In this document: piece after piece, positions 11,089 through 26,311 of the stretch
Position numbering within the stretch: position 1 is the stretch's first letter
Layout: each line of letters begins with the position of its first letter
Source of the DNA: Leptobrachium leishanense
Taxonomy: Eukaryota > Chordata > Amphibia > Anura > Megophryidae
NCBI GenBank assembly: GCA_009667805.1
Contig: CM019067.1
Coordinates: 161,715,049-161,779,048, forward strand
Direction: 5' to 3'
DNA: 64,000 nucleotides
Position numbers and translations under genes: made by a program
Notes under the pieces: generated by a model
Database searches by the model: none
The model's input: only the letters and a program-made list of their open reading frames with translations
Told to the model about the DNA's origin: nothing

Positions 11089-11735
11089 TAAAAAGAATAA
11101 CCTGTCATAACCAATTGAATGAAAATGTGCTTCAAACCCTTAACCAGAGACAAATCTTCTCATGACGCTGCTTGAATTGCTCTGTCATGATCACCGTCAT
11201 TGAAGCAACAGTAAACTATGGTATTTTGTGAAAAAAACACCTAAACACTCCACTCAATGAAGTAAAGCCACTCTCATATGTGTATATAATTTGTAATATG
11301 TCATACGTTGGACACACGCAGAGTCATACTACAGTTGAAGTTTTTTGGTGTTCTGGCATGGAGAACATAATATATACATATATATATATATACTTACAAC
11401 GGTTGTGGTGGAGAACAAAAAGTGAGATAAATAGCCTCCACGCAATAATTAATTAACATTATGATGGAGCGTACCAATTAGTGAGATTGGTGATTAAACA
11501 CCTACTGACATTGAAGAAAAGATTCCTTTAACAAATAGAGGTATTAACTCTCTAATACCATTAAAATAAACCTTTATTAGTACATTTAAACATACAAAAT
11601 TGCAAAGTTTCCAGATTACTGACTTGTGGGGGATTCTGTGTTGCTGCTTGTGGGGAAGAAAAAAATAAATTCAAGTTGCTGCAACACCCCGTTGGATGAC
11701 TGCTATTACAACATCAAAAATCGCTAGAATTTTCT
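11089..11735. other. No recognised feature apart from an AT dinucleotide run
   Basis: AT-rich, with a short (TA)n run near 11370-11392. No gene signal. Confidence 0.5.
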
Positions 11736-12385
11736 GCAAGTCTTCTTTGTATGGGACTCAAATTGCTAGCCCTAAATAGGCAAATTCCTCACGTGAAATA
11801 CCACAATAGCAATTATCACAATCCTTATTCTTATTCATACACATGGATCACTAAATTTCCCTACAAGTCTCCTTGTGTGGACTCGATTGTTAGCCCTGAA
11901 TAGGTATGATCCACATGTGAAGGACTACAATAGCAAATGCCACTATCCTCATTCAAATAACTTCATGAATACACTAAATAATTCAGACCACCAACTAGTA
12001 AAGTCATATCCTCTTGAATACCAATATACAATCCTTCTTATCAGCTAGATTAGCGCAACATTGTTGCAGAAAAATTCAAGATACTTTGACCAAAATTCGC
12101 TCAACGCGCGTTTCATTGCCGTTATTCATGGCAATTTTATCAGGAGCTCTGTAGGGAAACTTAGTGATCCATGTGTATGAATAAGAATAAGGATTGAGAT
12201 AATTGCTATTGTGGTTTTTCACAATAGCACCTTGTAGAACCACAATAGAACCTTGAGAAAGGCTTGTAAGGAGCCGAAACGTAAGGCACGTTTACAGGAA
12301 TTTTTTAAGATGTTCACACAATAAATTTTTGATTTTATTTTTTTTAAGTCCTCAAGTGCATCCTTTGTTACGATTTTTATATATA
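11736..12385. repeat. Inverted and direct repeat block with GAAACG tails
   Basis: Two 72-bp arms, 11793-11864 and 12151-12222, are inverted copies differing at only a few positions and separated by ~286 bp. Inside, ~125-bp direct repeats (about 11738 and 11865) share the words GCTAGCCCTAAATAGG and GTTAGCCCTGAATAGG. GAAACG motifs with neighbouring stems occur on the plus strand near 12251-12282 and on the minus strand near 12096-12145, followed by an AATAAA-rich tail. This looks like head-to-head retroelement ends; Penelope-like is one possibility. Confidence 0.6.
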
Positions 12386-12514
12386 TATATATGAGTGCTT
12401 AAGATGAACTGGCTTTTGCAGACATCACAACACTACAATGCTGACACTATACAAAGGATATAACAATGGTACAAAAATATGATTATAAATATACTCTGTG
12501 GAGAAAATTATGTA

Positions 12515-14129
<1,615 letters not shown>

Positions 14130-14302
14130 TACATAGGGGTAAAATTGAATCTCCACAGAGAAACTTTGTCTATCAATTGCTCTGGTCTCTCAAATAAGGG
14201 TTAGGAGGTCAGGAATGAGAGTCTGATGTTTTAGGGTATGATGGATAGGTTTATATATATAATATTTTAAGTTTCTCATTAACACAAGACAATCAGATCT
14301 AT

Positions 14303-14461
14303 TTACTAAAGGCTAAACTTGGGAGATTTGGCAGGAGAAGAGAACAATCTAGACCAAATAGCTGATTTGGAAAGTGAGATAAATGGAGAATTTTTCTGGT
14401 TTGGCTATTTTGACCTAGAATTTTCACTTCAGCTAATTCTCCCGAGTTTCACCTTTAGTAA
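14303..14461. mobile_element. Short MITE with TTACTAAAGG ends
   Basis: TTACTAAAGG at the left and CCTTTAGTAA at the right form the ends. The interior (GAACAATCTAGACCAAATAG through TTTTGACCTAGAATTTTC) is the same as in the MITEs at 17221 and 26130, which have different CAGGGTTATTC ends. Confidence 0.75.
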
Positions 14462-15164
14462 GTTGACCTGGATGTCTTAGTTGGACATAAATCAAGCAGG
14501 TGGAGGCTGTATCTATTTTTTTAAAATAATTTTTGATGTAAGATTAAGATTGAGAATAAAAAGAGTATAGAAAACCCAGTACTGATTATTTTCAAAAAGA
14601 TGTAATATTTCGGCACCTCACTATAAAGTAATATATGATATGGACTTTTTCCAAATATTAAGTGGAAAAACAACAAATCGGTTCTTACCAAAATCTTGAA
14701 ATACCTTAAAGTTATCAACACTAGAGTTACTTTAAGCATGTATCTTAATAAACACATAGAATACCTCATGTGTTTATTTTCTTGCTCTAAATATCAGTCT
14801 CCCCTACAGGCATCGTATGTAAAGAAATCAATAGCAAACTGGGGAAAATAAGTCATCATGCAATCTGTCAAACTGCTAACAGACACTGTATGAAGTAGAG
14901 ACTGAAAATTGCAGTGAAATCTATTTCTTCCATGGAATCTCATTTTCAATGTAATAGCCTTCCAAGAATAACAAGGTCGATTTTATGCTCTTACTTTACA
15001 CATTTTAATACATCAACAAGATCCAAGTAATCATATGGCATACATGTCTGTGACATTTCTCTTTTTGCAGAGTTGTTAGAAAACAAAAAATAATGCAGAG
15101 TCCATGAATTCAACACTCCGTCAATATCCTTCTTAGAGAAAACACAGCATGAAGTAAAAAAATA
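14462..15164. other. No recognised feature
   Basis: AT-rich sequence. The 82-codon minus-strand frame at 14521-14769 is hydrophobic and shows no family resemblance. Confidence 0.5.
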
Positions 15165-15430
15165 TTAACCCTTTTACCACCGAGTGATTTTCAATAAAAT
15201 AGTTGCTAGGACCTACTGGTTTAATAGAAAACGAGTTTCCATTACACACACACACAAATATATACACACAATTTCCACTGTATATGTTCACTGTAGATAA
15301 GCAGAGAGTTCCTTCTTTTGGCCAAAAAGCACTACTACATTTATAGTATAGCTTGTGCGTGACGTTTCCATGAAGGATAACAAGACCTGCAAGCTTTTCA
15401 AACAATTTCAACACATCAGCTGTCTTGTCT
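15165..15430 (+). mobile_element. TTAA-bounded repeat, third piggyBac-like family, left end
   Basis: Begins TTAACCCTTTTACCACCGAG and shares the word GGCCAAAAAGCACTACTACA with the complete inverted copy at 21359-21820. A right end was not found. It includes a short (CA)n run near 15245. Confidence 0.5.
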
Positions 15431-15546
15431 CATGTGTAGAAAACTCAGGAGCTTGTTCTGGAGCCCATTTGCAATAAAAGTTTGTTTGCAATAAATAAAA
15501 TGAATATACATTGTTCCAGAATCAGACCAGATCAAACCACCAGGTA

Positions 15547-16096
15547 CCGTAGATACTCGAGTATAGCGCGATTCGAATATAACGCGCTGGATAGAGATTT
15601 ATTATGGAAATGAGAGAATACTTATGACTCGAATATAACGTGAGGAACAAAATTTTACTGTACCGGTAAACAATTAAAATCCTTCCAGGTTCTCTTAACA
15701 CAGTCAGGCTCCCCCTCAGGCCAGGGTGTCCTGCTCTAGAATGATTACAGTTGTTACTAAGTATGAAGCCGCCGGCCACCCATCTTTACTAGTGATTTAG
15801 ATGGCCGGCGGAGGTGAGCGAGGTGTTGATGATTGGCTTAAACCGAGCATGCCCTCTGGCCATGATGGATTCTACCTCTCCAGAATCCGGGAGTTCCTGA
15901 AGTGTTTGCAAGCATCAGGGAGCCCGCATTCACTTCAGCGAGACTGCCGGAACTTCCGCAAGACTTGGGATCCAGACCAAGGCAAGTTTTTTTTTTTTCT
16001 ATACGCGATGCAGGTGTCTCGAATATAACGCGACCCCTCCAATTTTAAGGTAAATATTTGTCACCAAAATCTAGCGGTATACTCAAGTATCTACAG
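15547..16096. mobile_element. pogo/mariner-type MITE, copy 1
   Basis: Left end CCGTAGATACTCGAGTATAG and right end GTATACTCAAGTATCTACAG are inverted. The left flank is TA; the right flank is AC, probably a mutated TA. The same family is intact at 58462-58842. This copy has ~190 extra bases between about 15810 and 16005. The strong hairpin GCCGCCGGCCACCCATC/GATGGCCGGCGG lies near 15768-15810. Confidence 0.8.
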
Positions 16097-16204
16097 ACTT
16101 TTTATCATTAAAAATACACAATTAAAGGTGGTGAAAATGTTAAGTGAATTTTAAATTGTAAAAGAGACGTTATTTTGGACAGATAGACACATCGATGTTG
16201 AGAG

Positions 16205-16415
16205 TTTCTTTTCTTTTTTTTTGAGAAAGTATTTTAGCAGGAAGGATACATTGAGATTTCTCTTGTTTTCAAGTATGTCCTGGGTGGGGAGTATGTACCG
16301 TTAGGAGTCTTGGCCAAGGGCACTTACTGGAGAGGTGCTCTTGCCGGGGGTTTCAAACCTGTGTCTCCACAGATATAGAGCAGTGATGTTACCTCTACTC
16401 CACCCAGCCATTGAG
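16205..16415. repeat. Old dispersed retroelement-like repeat
   Basis: Contains TTTCAAACCTGTGTCTCCAC and CCTCTACTCCACCCAGCCA, phrasing typical of old vertebrate SINE/LINE-derived repeats. No boundaries were found, so the family is uncertain. Confidence 0.4.
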
Positions 16416-17209
16416 AGTTAGAGGAGCAAAGGGATTTGGGAGACAAGAGTGCCAGAAGGTAAATAAATTGCACTTAAAAAGGGCATATTATCGACATAAA
16501 AATATGCCCATGCATGAAACATTATACACCTAAAGATGTTTCACACCCAAACACTGGCATTTCATAAAAATCCAAAGTAACAAAAGAACCAAAAAATGCA
16601 CATCTGCCTTTACGCATACAATATATTGGGCAAAATTAAATAATTGCACAGACTAAAATACACAGCTGAAGCATTTGATGCAAACCTGTATTCCCACAGA
16701 GTAATATTCAATAAATAGTACATTGTATTAAATTTTACAGGACTGGAATATATGAGTGAGGGAAAGTGATTATTCTGATTTAGTTCCGTCCCCTAAGACA
16801 AGCAACAGCACACAATCTCCGGGCATTTTTTTCTAGTTACAAGACCAACATTGAAAAGAAACTCATTTCAATCTTAGAATATAGATTTCAACAGTTTGCT
16901 GTCCTGATGTATGGTACCTGACGGAAGTACAGCTCAGCATTGATTGAAAAACCAAATATTTCTCAAGATATATGCAGACTTTGTGACCATTTCATCACTC
17001 ATTTTTGTTTAACTTTTGGTTTTTTTCTTGTGTTTTTCAAATACATATTGCATTGTACTTTTATTCTTGTTCTCACAAATGCCATTGCAGTCAGATACAC
17101 AAAATGGTATTCTGCTGCATCTCCCAGGATCATTTATAGCTTGACAAGCAAATATTTGTAACCTGTCTCTGACATTACAAGCCCTTCTGGCTTTTGGTAA
17201 AACTTTCCT
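16416..17209. other. No recognised feature
   Basis: AT-rich. Short open frames, including one of 73 codons at 16940, lack support. Confidence 0.5.
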
Positions 17210-18130
17210 TTAACCACTTACAGGGTTATTCAGAGAGGTGGTGAATAGCAGGAGAATGACTGGAGAATGGAAAATTCTAGGTCAAAATAACCGATTTGGA
17301 AAGTGAGATGAATGGGAGAATTTTTCTGGTTTGGTTACTTTGACCTAGAATTTTCCATTCTCCAGTCATTCTCCTGCTTTTCACCGATCCCTGAATAACC
17401 CTGTTAGCGATCGGGCAGTTTTACAATTGTATGTCCTTTAGTGAACGCTGCTGTTTATATGTTTCTGCGCTGTTTGTGTTTAGGTCAAATTTTCCACTTA
17501 CTATGATATGCACCCCACACATATTTTGTACCGTTTTTCTCGCCATTAAATTGAATTTCTAAAGAAACCATTATTTCCATCATATCCTATAACTTACTAT
17601 AAAGAAACTATGAAATATGATGAAAAAATGGAAAAGACACACTTTTTCGAAATTTAATCCCCAAAATCTACAACCACCATACAGACCCCGGATAAATAGT
17701 TTAGACATTTTGTCCTGAGATTAAAAATACCCAATCACACATATGGTCGCAATGTCAGTGGGTGGAGGATGACACGGAGGCTTGGCTGACATCCAGGTTT
17801 GAATCACGATCCAGCGCTGATTAGTGCTGAATCGTGATCTGGCACATAAGGGGTTAAAGAGAGGAACCACTGAAAAGGGGAGATTCTCCCCTTTCCAGCG
17901 GTATCTTCCTTTTTTTCTATCCCTAACTTTTCGGGAGGAAGAGGCATCCAAAAGACCTTCCCCATCCCCTTTCAGGTTCCCCCTGCAGGAGCAGGGGGAT
18001 GCCTGAAAGTGACATCAACGCACACGGCGATGACATCATCACGATGGCTGGGCCCGATAAACACGTGGGGCAAGCCTCATCCTTTTAGGTCTGCTGTGGG
18101 AGGTGGCCCAAAAAGGTGAGTATAAAGGAG
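17210..18130 (+). mobile_element. Truncated piggyBac-like element interrupted by a MITE
   Basis: TTAA at 17210-17213 is followed by CCACTTA, the MITE 17221-17403, then GCGATCGGGCAGTTTTACAA. Removing the MITE and one TTA restores a left end like those at 2066 and 42115. The sequence then tracks the 42115 element, including GTCAGTGGGTGGAGGATG and a hairpin near 17868-17902, but the right terminal hairpin is missing and homology fades near 18130. Confidence 0.75.
17221..17403. mobile_element. Short TWA MITE nested in a piggyBac-like element
   Basis: Ends CAGGGTTATTCAGAGA and CCCTGAATAACCCTG, flanked by TTA on both sides. At 183 bp it is largely an imperfect palindrome. It shares its interior with 26130-26311 and with 14303-14461. 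Confidence 0.9.
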
Positions 18131-18361
18131 GGAGGGAAGTTAAACAACCTGGAACATTAAAGAAAAAAAAATCATAGTTGCAAGCAATGATAGCCACATA
18201 TATGTACAGTAGATAAAAGTATATACACAATAAACTGCTGATAAACACACACACAGACACTGATAACAGTGACCAAAACACCTGTGGTCACTGACACATA
18301 TACAAGCACTCACAGACACATACATACAGACAATGATAAAACTCACACTTTCACTCATGTA

Positions 18362-20000
<1,639 letters not shown>

Positions 20001-20002
20001 TA

Positions 20003-21354
20003 GGTTGTTCAGGTATATTATGAGGTTTCATTCTTCCCAGCTTCCTTTAAAATACCAACCCCTGTGCCTTTCTTGTAGTGCAAGTCTCAGGAGGAGTATT
20101 CAGTGGATGCTGAGGTCAGAGTGCTACGTGGAGCTCAGTATGAGGTTCTTGTAAACAAAGAATTCCTTTTAGCTGTGTGTGTGGGTGCACATAAAGGTGG
20201 TTGAGGTTGTCCTTCTGCTGTGCTTTCTCCTGTGTGTTTGATTCTACCTTTTCCATATTCAGGGCTGAAGCTGCCCAGTTCAGTTTCAAAGTCCTGCCAA
20301 CAACTAGTGGACGAGACGAGAACAAACACAAGTGTCAAAATAAATAATTATTTTGTGGTGGGCCTTCCTGGACTACTTTGCCAACATTAGTTGTGTGAGT
20401 GAAATTCAAACATTATTTGGGTGAGTGAAATTTAAAGATTTACTGATGAAACCAAGGAAAACAGGCAAGACGCACTGTGGAATATGTCCCAAGTGTGGTT
20501 TCGTAGGTGATACTTACCTCCATAAGCCATAATTGGGGGGAATAATGATGAGATGCTGACAGACAAATGTACTTACTTAATATAAAATCAGTGCATTATT
20601 AAGAGACCAATATACCTATTATGTAGCAATGAACGTTACCAATATTTTATGCACAAGGTAAGCAATTATTCTAGTAGGTTGCCTGAAATGTCATCAAGTC
20701 CTGGTTACCCTTCTTTTGTGCAAACCTTTGTTGTTTTTCCTAAAAATGTTACCTCTAGGTACTTAATCTACAGCATATAGCTACAAGATCATATTTCATG
20801 TTCATCTTTAATATATTTATACCATAACGGAGTTTTTATTTTTTCCACACATTGTATATGAAATTGTTCTGGCTATGAAGAATATATATAATGCAAGTTT
20901 TCATTTCTTTCTGACATGATATGTTATGCTGTCTCTATAAATTGTATTTCAGCAATAGATATTTTCCAGTGATGAGCTGGTGGCAGTAAATGAAGTAAAG
21001 ATTAACTTGTATTGCAAATATAGAATTATTTGGCCGACTACCATGGTCGCGAAGCTTCAAAACTTAATAAAACATTTTAAAAACAACCACCTACATTTAT
21101 CTTTGTTTTGATACACCAAGACAAAGATTGTTAGGTAGGGCCTGATTTTAAAGCTTTGATGTGGCAAACCAGATCCAACATAGAACATCATATATTTTTT
21201 TAAATCTTTGAAGATAAAACCGTTTTTTAAGTGAGCTTTCTTTTGCCAACATCAAAAAATACTTTTAACAAACTTAAAAAGATAAACCAAGTCAATACAG
21301 AAAGCAAAACATTTTTTTACTTAAGGTATGCATGCAAAAGAGTAATAATTGACA
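20003..21354. other. Mostly unrecognised; one weak exon-like stretch
   Basis: AT-rich sequence. At 20082-20203 the plus strand has a pyrimidine-rich CTTTCTTGTAG followed by 40 open codons (CKSQEEYSVDAEVRVLRGAQ onwards). I do not recognise the protein and the donor site is weak. Nothing else stands out. Confidence 0.35.
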
Positions 21355-21358
21355 TTGA

Positions 21359-21820
21359 CCCCTTCACTACCAAGATCGAGTACATGCCTTCTTTAAAGCA
21401 CCTGCTGGAGCTCTTATATTGAGTATAATCAATTTGGTCTAGTTCTTGAGTATTGCAAAGAACTATCATTTGTTTGCAAATAAGATTTGCTTGCTTATGG
21501 GCCCCGGAATGTGCTCCAAAAGGTTTAACATATCTGATGTAGTAACTGAGGTCCTAAAACAGTTTGAACAGCTGTAACTTTGTTTCTAAAACACAGATCC
21601 CCACACATTGTTGACTCAGTACAGAGCCCAGATGCAGCAGTGCTTTTTGGCCAGCAGAAGGTGACGTCTTCCTGTCAAATATTACTACTACAGTAAGAAA
21701 CACAATGAGAATATTCTTAATGATTTTTTAAAATATAGTTAATGAAAAGTGGTTTTCCAAAGAAAACAAAATACTGGTCACTGACAGTGGTTCTATGGAA
21801 AACCACCTGGTAGTGAAGGC
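21359..21820. mobile_element. TTAA MITE, third piggyBac-like family, both ends present
   Basis: Left end CCCCTTCACTACCAAG (flank TTGA, one change from TTAA) and right end CTGGTAGTGAAGG next to TTAA (21821-21824) are inverted. Related left ends occur at 15165, 27371 and possibly 41638. No coding capacity. Confidence 0.65.
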
Positions 21821-21824
21821 TTAA

Positions 21825-23044
21825 GCAATAAAATCAATGCATTCATTAATTTATACATACAAACAAATGTTCATGAATTTTTAGGCCTCTCTTCCCAGTA
21901 TTTATGAGGGGAGCTGCTGTCTCTTAAGGCAGATAGTAATAGCTCATCTGTTATTCCACGTTGAGTGGTAAATTCAATCCTATACTTTGTAATCAACTTG
22001 CAGGTAATATGAATTTGAGATAATTGGAATTCTAAATAGCTACACCATTCTACAGGATAGAAAAGAGCTGATCACAGAAAGATGGGGGTATTCCTTGCCA
22101 AAATATACTGGAGATGTGCCATGTAATTGGACTTAAAGAGCCAATAGTTTTCCTTTAGTTGGCTCAGTTTTAACTGTGAAATAAAAGTTAGGTTTCAAGT
22201 CCAATTACCCATCACATCTCCTGTGCAATCGTATACTTTAGATACAGTGTGAATTCTGAGAACTGATGAAATATTAACAATTCCCGGTTACCTATTATTC
22301 AAGTAAGAGTTATTAAAAAAAGAAAATAATAACTGTCTCCTAAATCACTAGCATAATCACTTAGCACCTTAAGGAATAGAAAAGGTAAAAACCCATGTCG
22401 CAGGTGAAGAGCAGAGTTTGGCTTGCCACATCCTCTCCTCACAGTATAAAGGGCATATAGGACAAATAGTTTTCCAGTGTCCTTCTTCCAGCACAGGTTT
22501 CATGCAAGACTTTATTCTACGAACATCATAAGTGAATCTCCTAACAAAGCAATACAGTTGGCATTGATAGCCATCACATTTAATAGCTGAATAAACTTGA
22601 TTTCCTATTAGGCTGAAGAAGTCACCTAACATGCAACTAGATCTAAGAAAAAACTTTTCTCATAATATGTAAATCTTTTAAAGTAAATATGTTTACACAA
22701 GCAAGTTATGGATCAATCCTTATATCAGTATTAAATACTACCTAATTGTTAGAGAGAGGGAAAAGATCGATCCACACTTTCTCTCACCAAAACACATAGT
22801 TCACATACATATAAGGCATAAAAAACAGAGGTTTCCCACTAATCGTACAGCTTGCTATTAGAATTGCTACTGCTACTTTCTTTTACTACTCAGAAATGGC
22901 ATATATTGTACAATGTCATTGTACCTATCACTATTACCAAACACAAACTTAAAGATAAACACATAAGGGGACTAAAAATGTGGATAAACAAACCATATTT
23001 AAAATATATATATTTTACCACACCCTGTGAAAATTAGAACACCA
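21825..23044. other. No recognised feature
   Basis: AT-rich. The cysteine-rich 87-codon minus-strand frame (22369-22632) has no family resemblance and no flanking gene signals. Confidence 0.45.
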
Positions 23045-23176
23045 TGGGCCATATTACATAGTTGGTGCTAACTTAACCAGAGCTGTTGTAAACTTCCCAG
23101 AGCCATTATAGCCTATGGAGGTTTTCAGTTTACAACAGCTCTGGTTAAGTTAGCACCAACATTGTAATACTGCCCC
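23045..23176. mobile_element. Palindromic MITE, ~130 bp
   Basis: Two ~48-bp inverted arms, from GGGCCATATTACATAGTTGG on the left and ending ACATTGTAATACTGCCCC on the right, surround a ~35-bp loop. The flanks share CATG, a possible duplication. Confidence 0.75.
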
Positions 23177-23369
23177 ATGTGGGCAATGTATATGTGCTGT
23201 CAGACAGTTGGTAACTGTCACACGCATGCATGTAGAGATGACCCAAATGAAACATAAATGACAATGTAAACATTGTAACAAAAATCCTGAGCAATAAATA
23301 AATAAATTGCTAAACATAGGCATAATAACCAGAAAGTAACATATGTAACAATTTAAAACACAGAGAAAA

Positions 23370-23690
23370 CACCATAGGCACTATTCCACAGTTGGTGCTA
23401 ATGTATAGTCTCAATATGTAAACATTAGTGCAAGGAGAAGTAAGTTTAACATCTGGCATCAATTCCATTCTCGACGCTACAGTCAGGCGAAAAGGTTTTG
23501 GGCTTCAAAGTTTGCGCAAGCTTACTCTACTTAAGTGTCTCCTATACCTAACATGGAGAGCGCAATATTTTTTTAGCGTCTCGAAAAGTTAGGTATTACG
23601 AAGTGCTGGCACAATTTTCAGTCGTGACGTGAAATTAGAAAATTTTTAACACCTCCTAAAAGCTGGTGCTAAATGATTCTGCAAATGCGA
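23370..23690. repeat. Related MITE-like repeat
   Basis: Starts with CCACAGTTGGTGCTAATG, like the arm at 23045, and contains CTCCTAAAAGCTGGTGCTAA, which recurs inverted near 63375. Boundaries are uncertain. Confidence 0.45.
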
Positions 23691-23710
23691 AATCCTTTAA
23701 CAAACTCTAA

Positions 23711-24158
23711 GGCTGGGGTCAGACGAGCGCAGTGTTAGCGTCCATGTAGCCGCACTTTAGTACGTTCGTGGTAGCAGATAATCATGACCAATGAAGGCCC
23801 ACACACGAAGTACGTCCGCAAAGAAGTGCAGACGCACTACTGCCGCGGCACACGGATGCAGGTTAGCAAGAACATTGAACCGCTAGGACGGAAGTGCGGA
23901 GTGTGCCACGTCCGCAATGTCCGCATAGCTTTGAGTGTGAGTGATGGAACTTGGTCAGACGGACTGCATTTATACGTCCAGCATTTTTGACGGACAAAAT
24001 GTTTTTTCATTTTAATTTATTCTCCCTCCTACATCTGTCAAAAATAACATCAGTCACAAAAACGGACTGTGTGGCCACTACTGCGTCTTCCGTCAAAAAG
24101 TGTGTCCATACTGCACGGGCGCACAATCCATAGAAAATGCGCTCGTCTGACCCTAGCC
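23711..24158. mobile_element. PIF/Harbinger-like MITE, GGCTAGGGTC family, copy 2
   Basis: Ends GGCTGGGGTCAGACGAGCGC and GCTCGTCTGACCCTAGCC, flanked by TAA on both sides. It is in the opposite orientation to copy 1. A 12-bp perfect hairpin, GGCCTGATAAGC, lies just downstream at 24211-24242. Confidence 0.85.
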
Positions 24159-24404
24159 TAAAACCCCCTAAAAATTCCATACTCACATCTCATCCCGCAG
24201 GGAAAAGGATGGCCTGATAAGCCACTTGAAGCTTATCAGGCCATAGGCCAAAGTACGCGGAGTTCACGTGAACTTCCGGTATCTTGTGAGACCGCGGCTT
24301 ATGCATGGTTCCCAGGCGAGCGGCATAGCTTCATGCCAGCGGCCGCTTGTAGGAACAGAAGCACTCAGAGGGGCCTGGCAGAGGAGACCACTTGGACCAT
24401 GTGA

Positions 24405-24722
24405 GCTGGAGGCAATGTATCCATGTGTGAGCTGGGGCAATATATCCATATGAGCTGGGGCAAAATATCCATTCCATATGAGCTGGGGCAATATATCCAT
24501 GTGAGCTGGGGGCAATATATCCATTCCATATGAGCTGGGGAAATATATCCATATGAGCTGGGGCAATATATTCACATGAGCTGGGGCAATACATCCACAT
24601 GAGCTGGGGCAACATATCCACATGAGCTGGGGCAATATATCCATGTGAGCTGGGGGCAATATATCCATGTGAGCTGGGGCCAATATATAAAATGTGAGCT
24701 GGGGCCAATATATAAAATGTGA
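24405..24722. repeat. Minisatellite, ~23-bp units
   Basis: About 14 copies of a unit close to GAGCTGGGGCAATATATCCA plus a few variable bases (CAT or CATTCCATAT). Several long open frames on the minus strand are products of the repeat, not genes. Confidence 0.95.
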
Positions 24723-24925
24723 GCTGGGAGGGGGTACCCTGGGCATATGGTATGGAAAGGGTATGCAAGGCTGTGCAGATGGGGTGCCACATGTGTCCTG
24801 CCAGCATGGAAAGATTGCAATGGGCAGCCCACACCTGGGTTACCCTACACTGCATAGCTTCAAGGGGTATGTGCTGGGAGGGGGTACCCTGGGCCCCTCA
24901 TATGGAAAGGGTTCGCAGGGCTCAT
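24723..24925. repeat. Two direct copies of a GGGAGGGGGTACCCTGGG block
   Basis: GCTGGGAGGGGGTACCCTGG followed by CATATGG and AAAGGGT occurs near 24723 and again near 24874, about 150 bp apart and adjoining the minisatellite. Confidence 0.75.
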
Positions 24926-24959
24926 GAACCACATGAGGACAGACCCTGTGCAATATTCT

Positions 24960-25589
24960 GTGGAGAGTGAGTGTAACAAGCACAGCTTGCGTTTAGGCGC
25001 GTCTCTGCCTGTCACTGCAAACCCAACACCAGCTCTTAGTCAAAACTGGTAGAGTGCCCCCACTCCAAAACCTGTGTCTGGATCCACCCCTGATAGTGCC
25101 ACATGTATGACATTATCATAGAATATATTTTCAATATAAAAAAAATAATAAACATTTTTATCCAGTTTCGGACATGAAGCCATAGTTACCCATGCTATTC
25201 AGCAGATAAGATAGATGAAGGCGCAATTAAAAAATAAAAGTATTCTAAACAGGGGTGGACAATTATAGCTTGACACATCTACCAATAACATTAGATACAA
25301 ACTCACTTCTATACCCTCTGGTTTTATATATGTTTTTCTTGTGGGTTTTTCTATAGATTTCAATATTCCTCCCCTCTTTTTGATACCTGGAACTGTTGAG
25401 TTGCTGTAAATCTCAACTATGTAATGCTAACCCTTTTTTCACATAGTGACTCTTCACTGATGATGTCTCTGACTCATTACTAATTGTCCTTATTGTACTT
25501 TTGCGTAGACCCATATGAATCATTAGCACCTTGCTGGTTTCCTCATGTAGCAAATACTAAAAGGACAGTTGAGGAGATACATTTGTTAC
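24960..25589. other. No recognised feature
   Basis: AT-rich sequence without coding or repeat signal that I could name. Confidence 0.45.
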
Positions 25590-25800
25590 AGTTACATTTA
25601 AAATATTTTATAAAGCTCTAACAGGTTCTGCAGTGCTGTACAAAGGGGGAGGACAAACATGAGACATACATGATACATAAGGAAAAGACAACCCTGCCCG
25701 TAGGACAGCTTCTCTAGGAAATAATTCAGCACTTTAACCAAGTGCTCAGGCAGACATCCCGTGAGATTACAATCTAAGGGACGGGGTAAGTGAAACAGAT
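25590..25800 (+). repeat. Dispersed repeat with GCAGTGCTGTACAA
   Basis: TTTTATAAAGCTCTAACAGG, GCAGTGCTGTACAAAG, an A/C-rich middle and GATTACAATCTAAGGGACGG match the order of words at 41441-41600 (ATAAAGCGCC, GCAGCGCTGTACAATAAG, CTCACAATCTGGGAGG). This is a common amphibian repeat, probably the 3' end of a non-LTR element. Confidence 0.65.
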
Positions 25801-26129
25801 GGGAGCAGAGGGAAGGTGAAGTTGGTGGCTAGAAGAAATGTTGTGACCATTGCATGAGTAGGACCAGAAGGTTGGGCTGAGTAAAGGTAATTAGAGAGTG
25901 AAGTGGAAACAGCTGTAAGGGAGATCTTAAATTATGGACCAGGTTTGGGTGGGAGGGTGGATGGGAAGGGTGAATGGGACAGCAGAGTGAATAAAATTGT
26001 GGTCTGTTTGTTTGAGTATGCTGTAGGAGATATACAATATTGGTATGTATGCATTTAAGAATCTACACCGCCGGAAGGGGGAGGAGGAGCAGGAAGAGGG
26101 GGAGTGTGAAAAGCAGAGTAGAAGACTAA

Positions 26130-26311
26130 CAGGGTTATTCAGAGAAAGGTGAAAACCAGGAGAATTGTCAGGAGAAGAGAACAATCTAGACCAAATAGCC
26201 GATTTGGAAAGAGAGATAAATGGGAGAATATTTCTGGTTTGGCTATTTTGACCTAGAATTTTCACTTCTCCAGTCATTCTCCTGAGTTTCACCTCTCTCT
26301 GAATAACCCTG
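26130..26311. mobile_element. Short TWA MITE, 182 bp
   Basis: Ends CAGGGTTATTCAGAGAAAGG and CTCTCTGAATAACCCTG, flanked by TAA on both sides. Close relative of 17221-17403. Confidence 0.9.

Noticed and set aside
24264..24855. Three long minus-strand open frames with repeated HMDILPPA-type motifs
   Set aside because: Pure translation of the 23-bp minisatellite, with period shifts giving all three frames.
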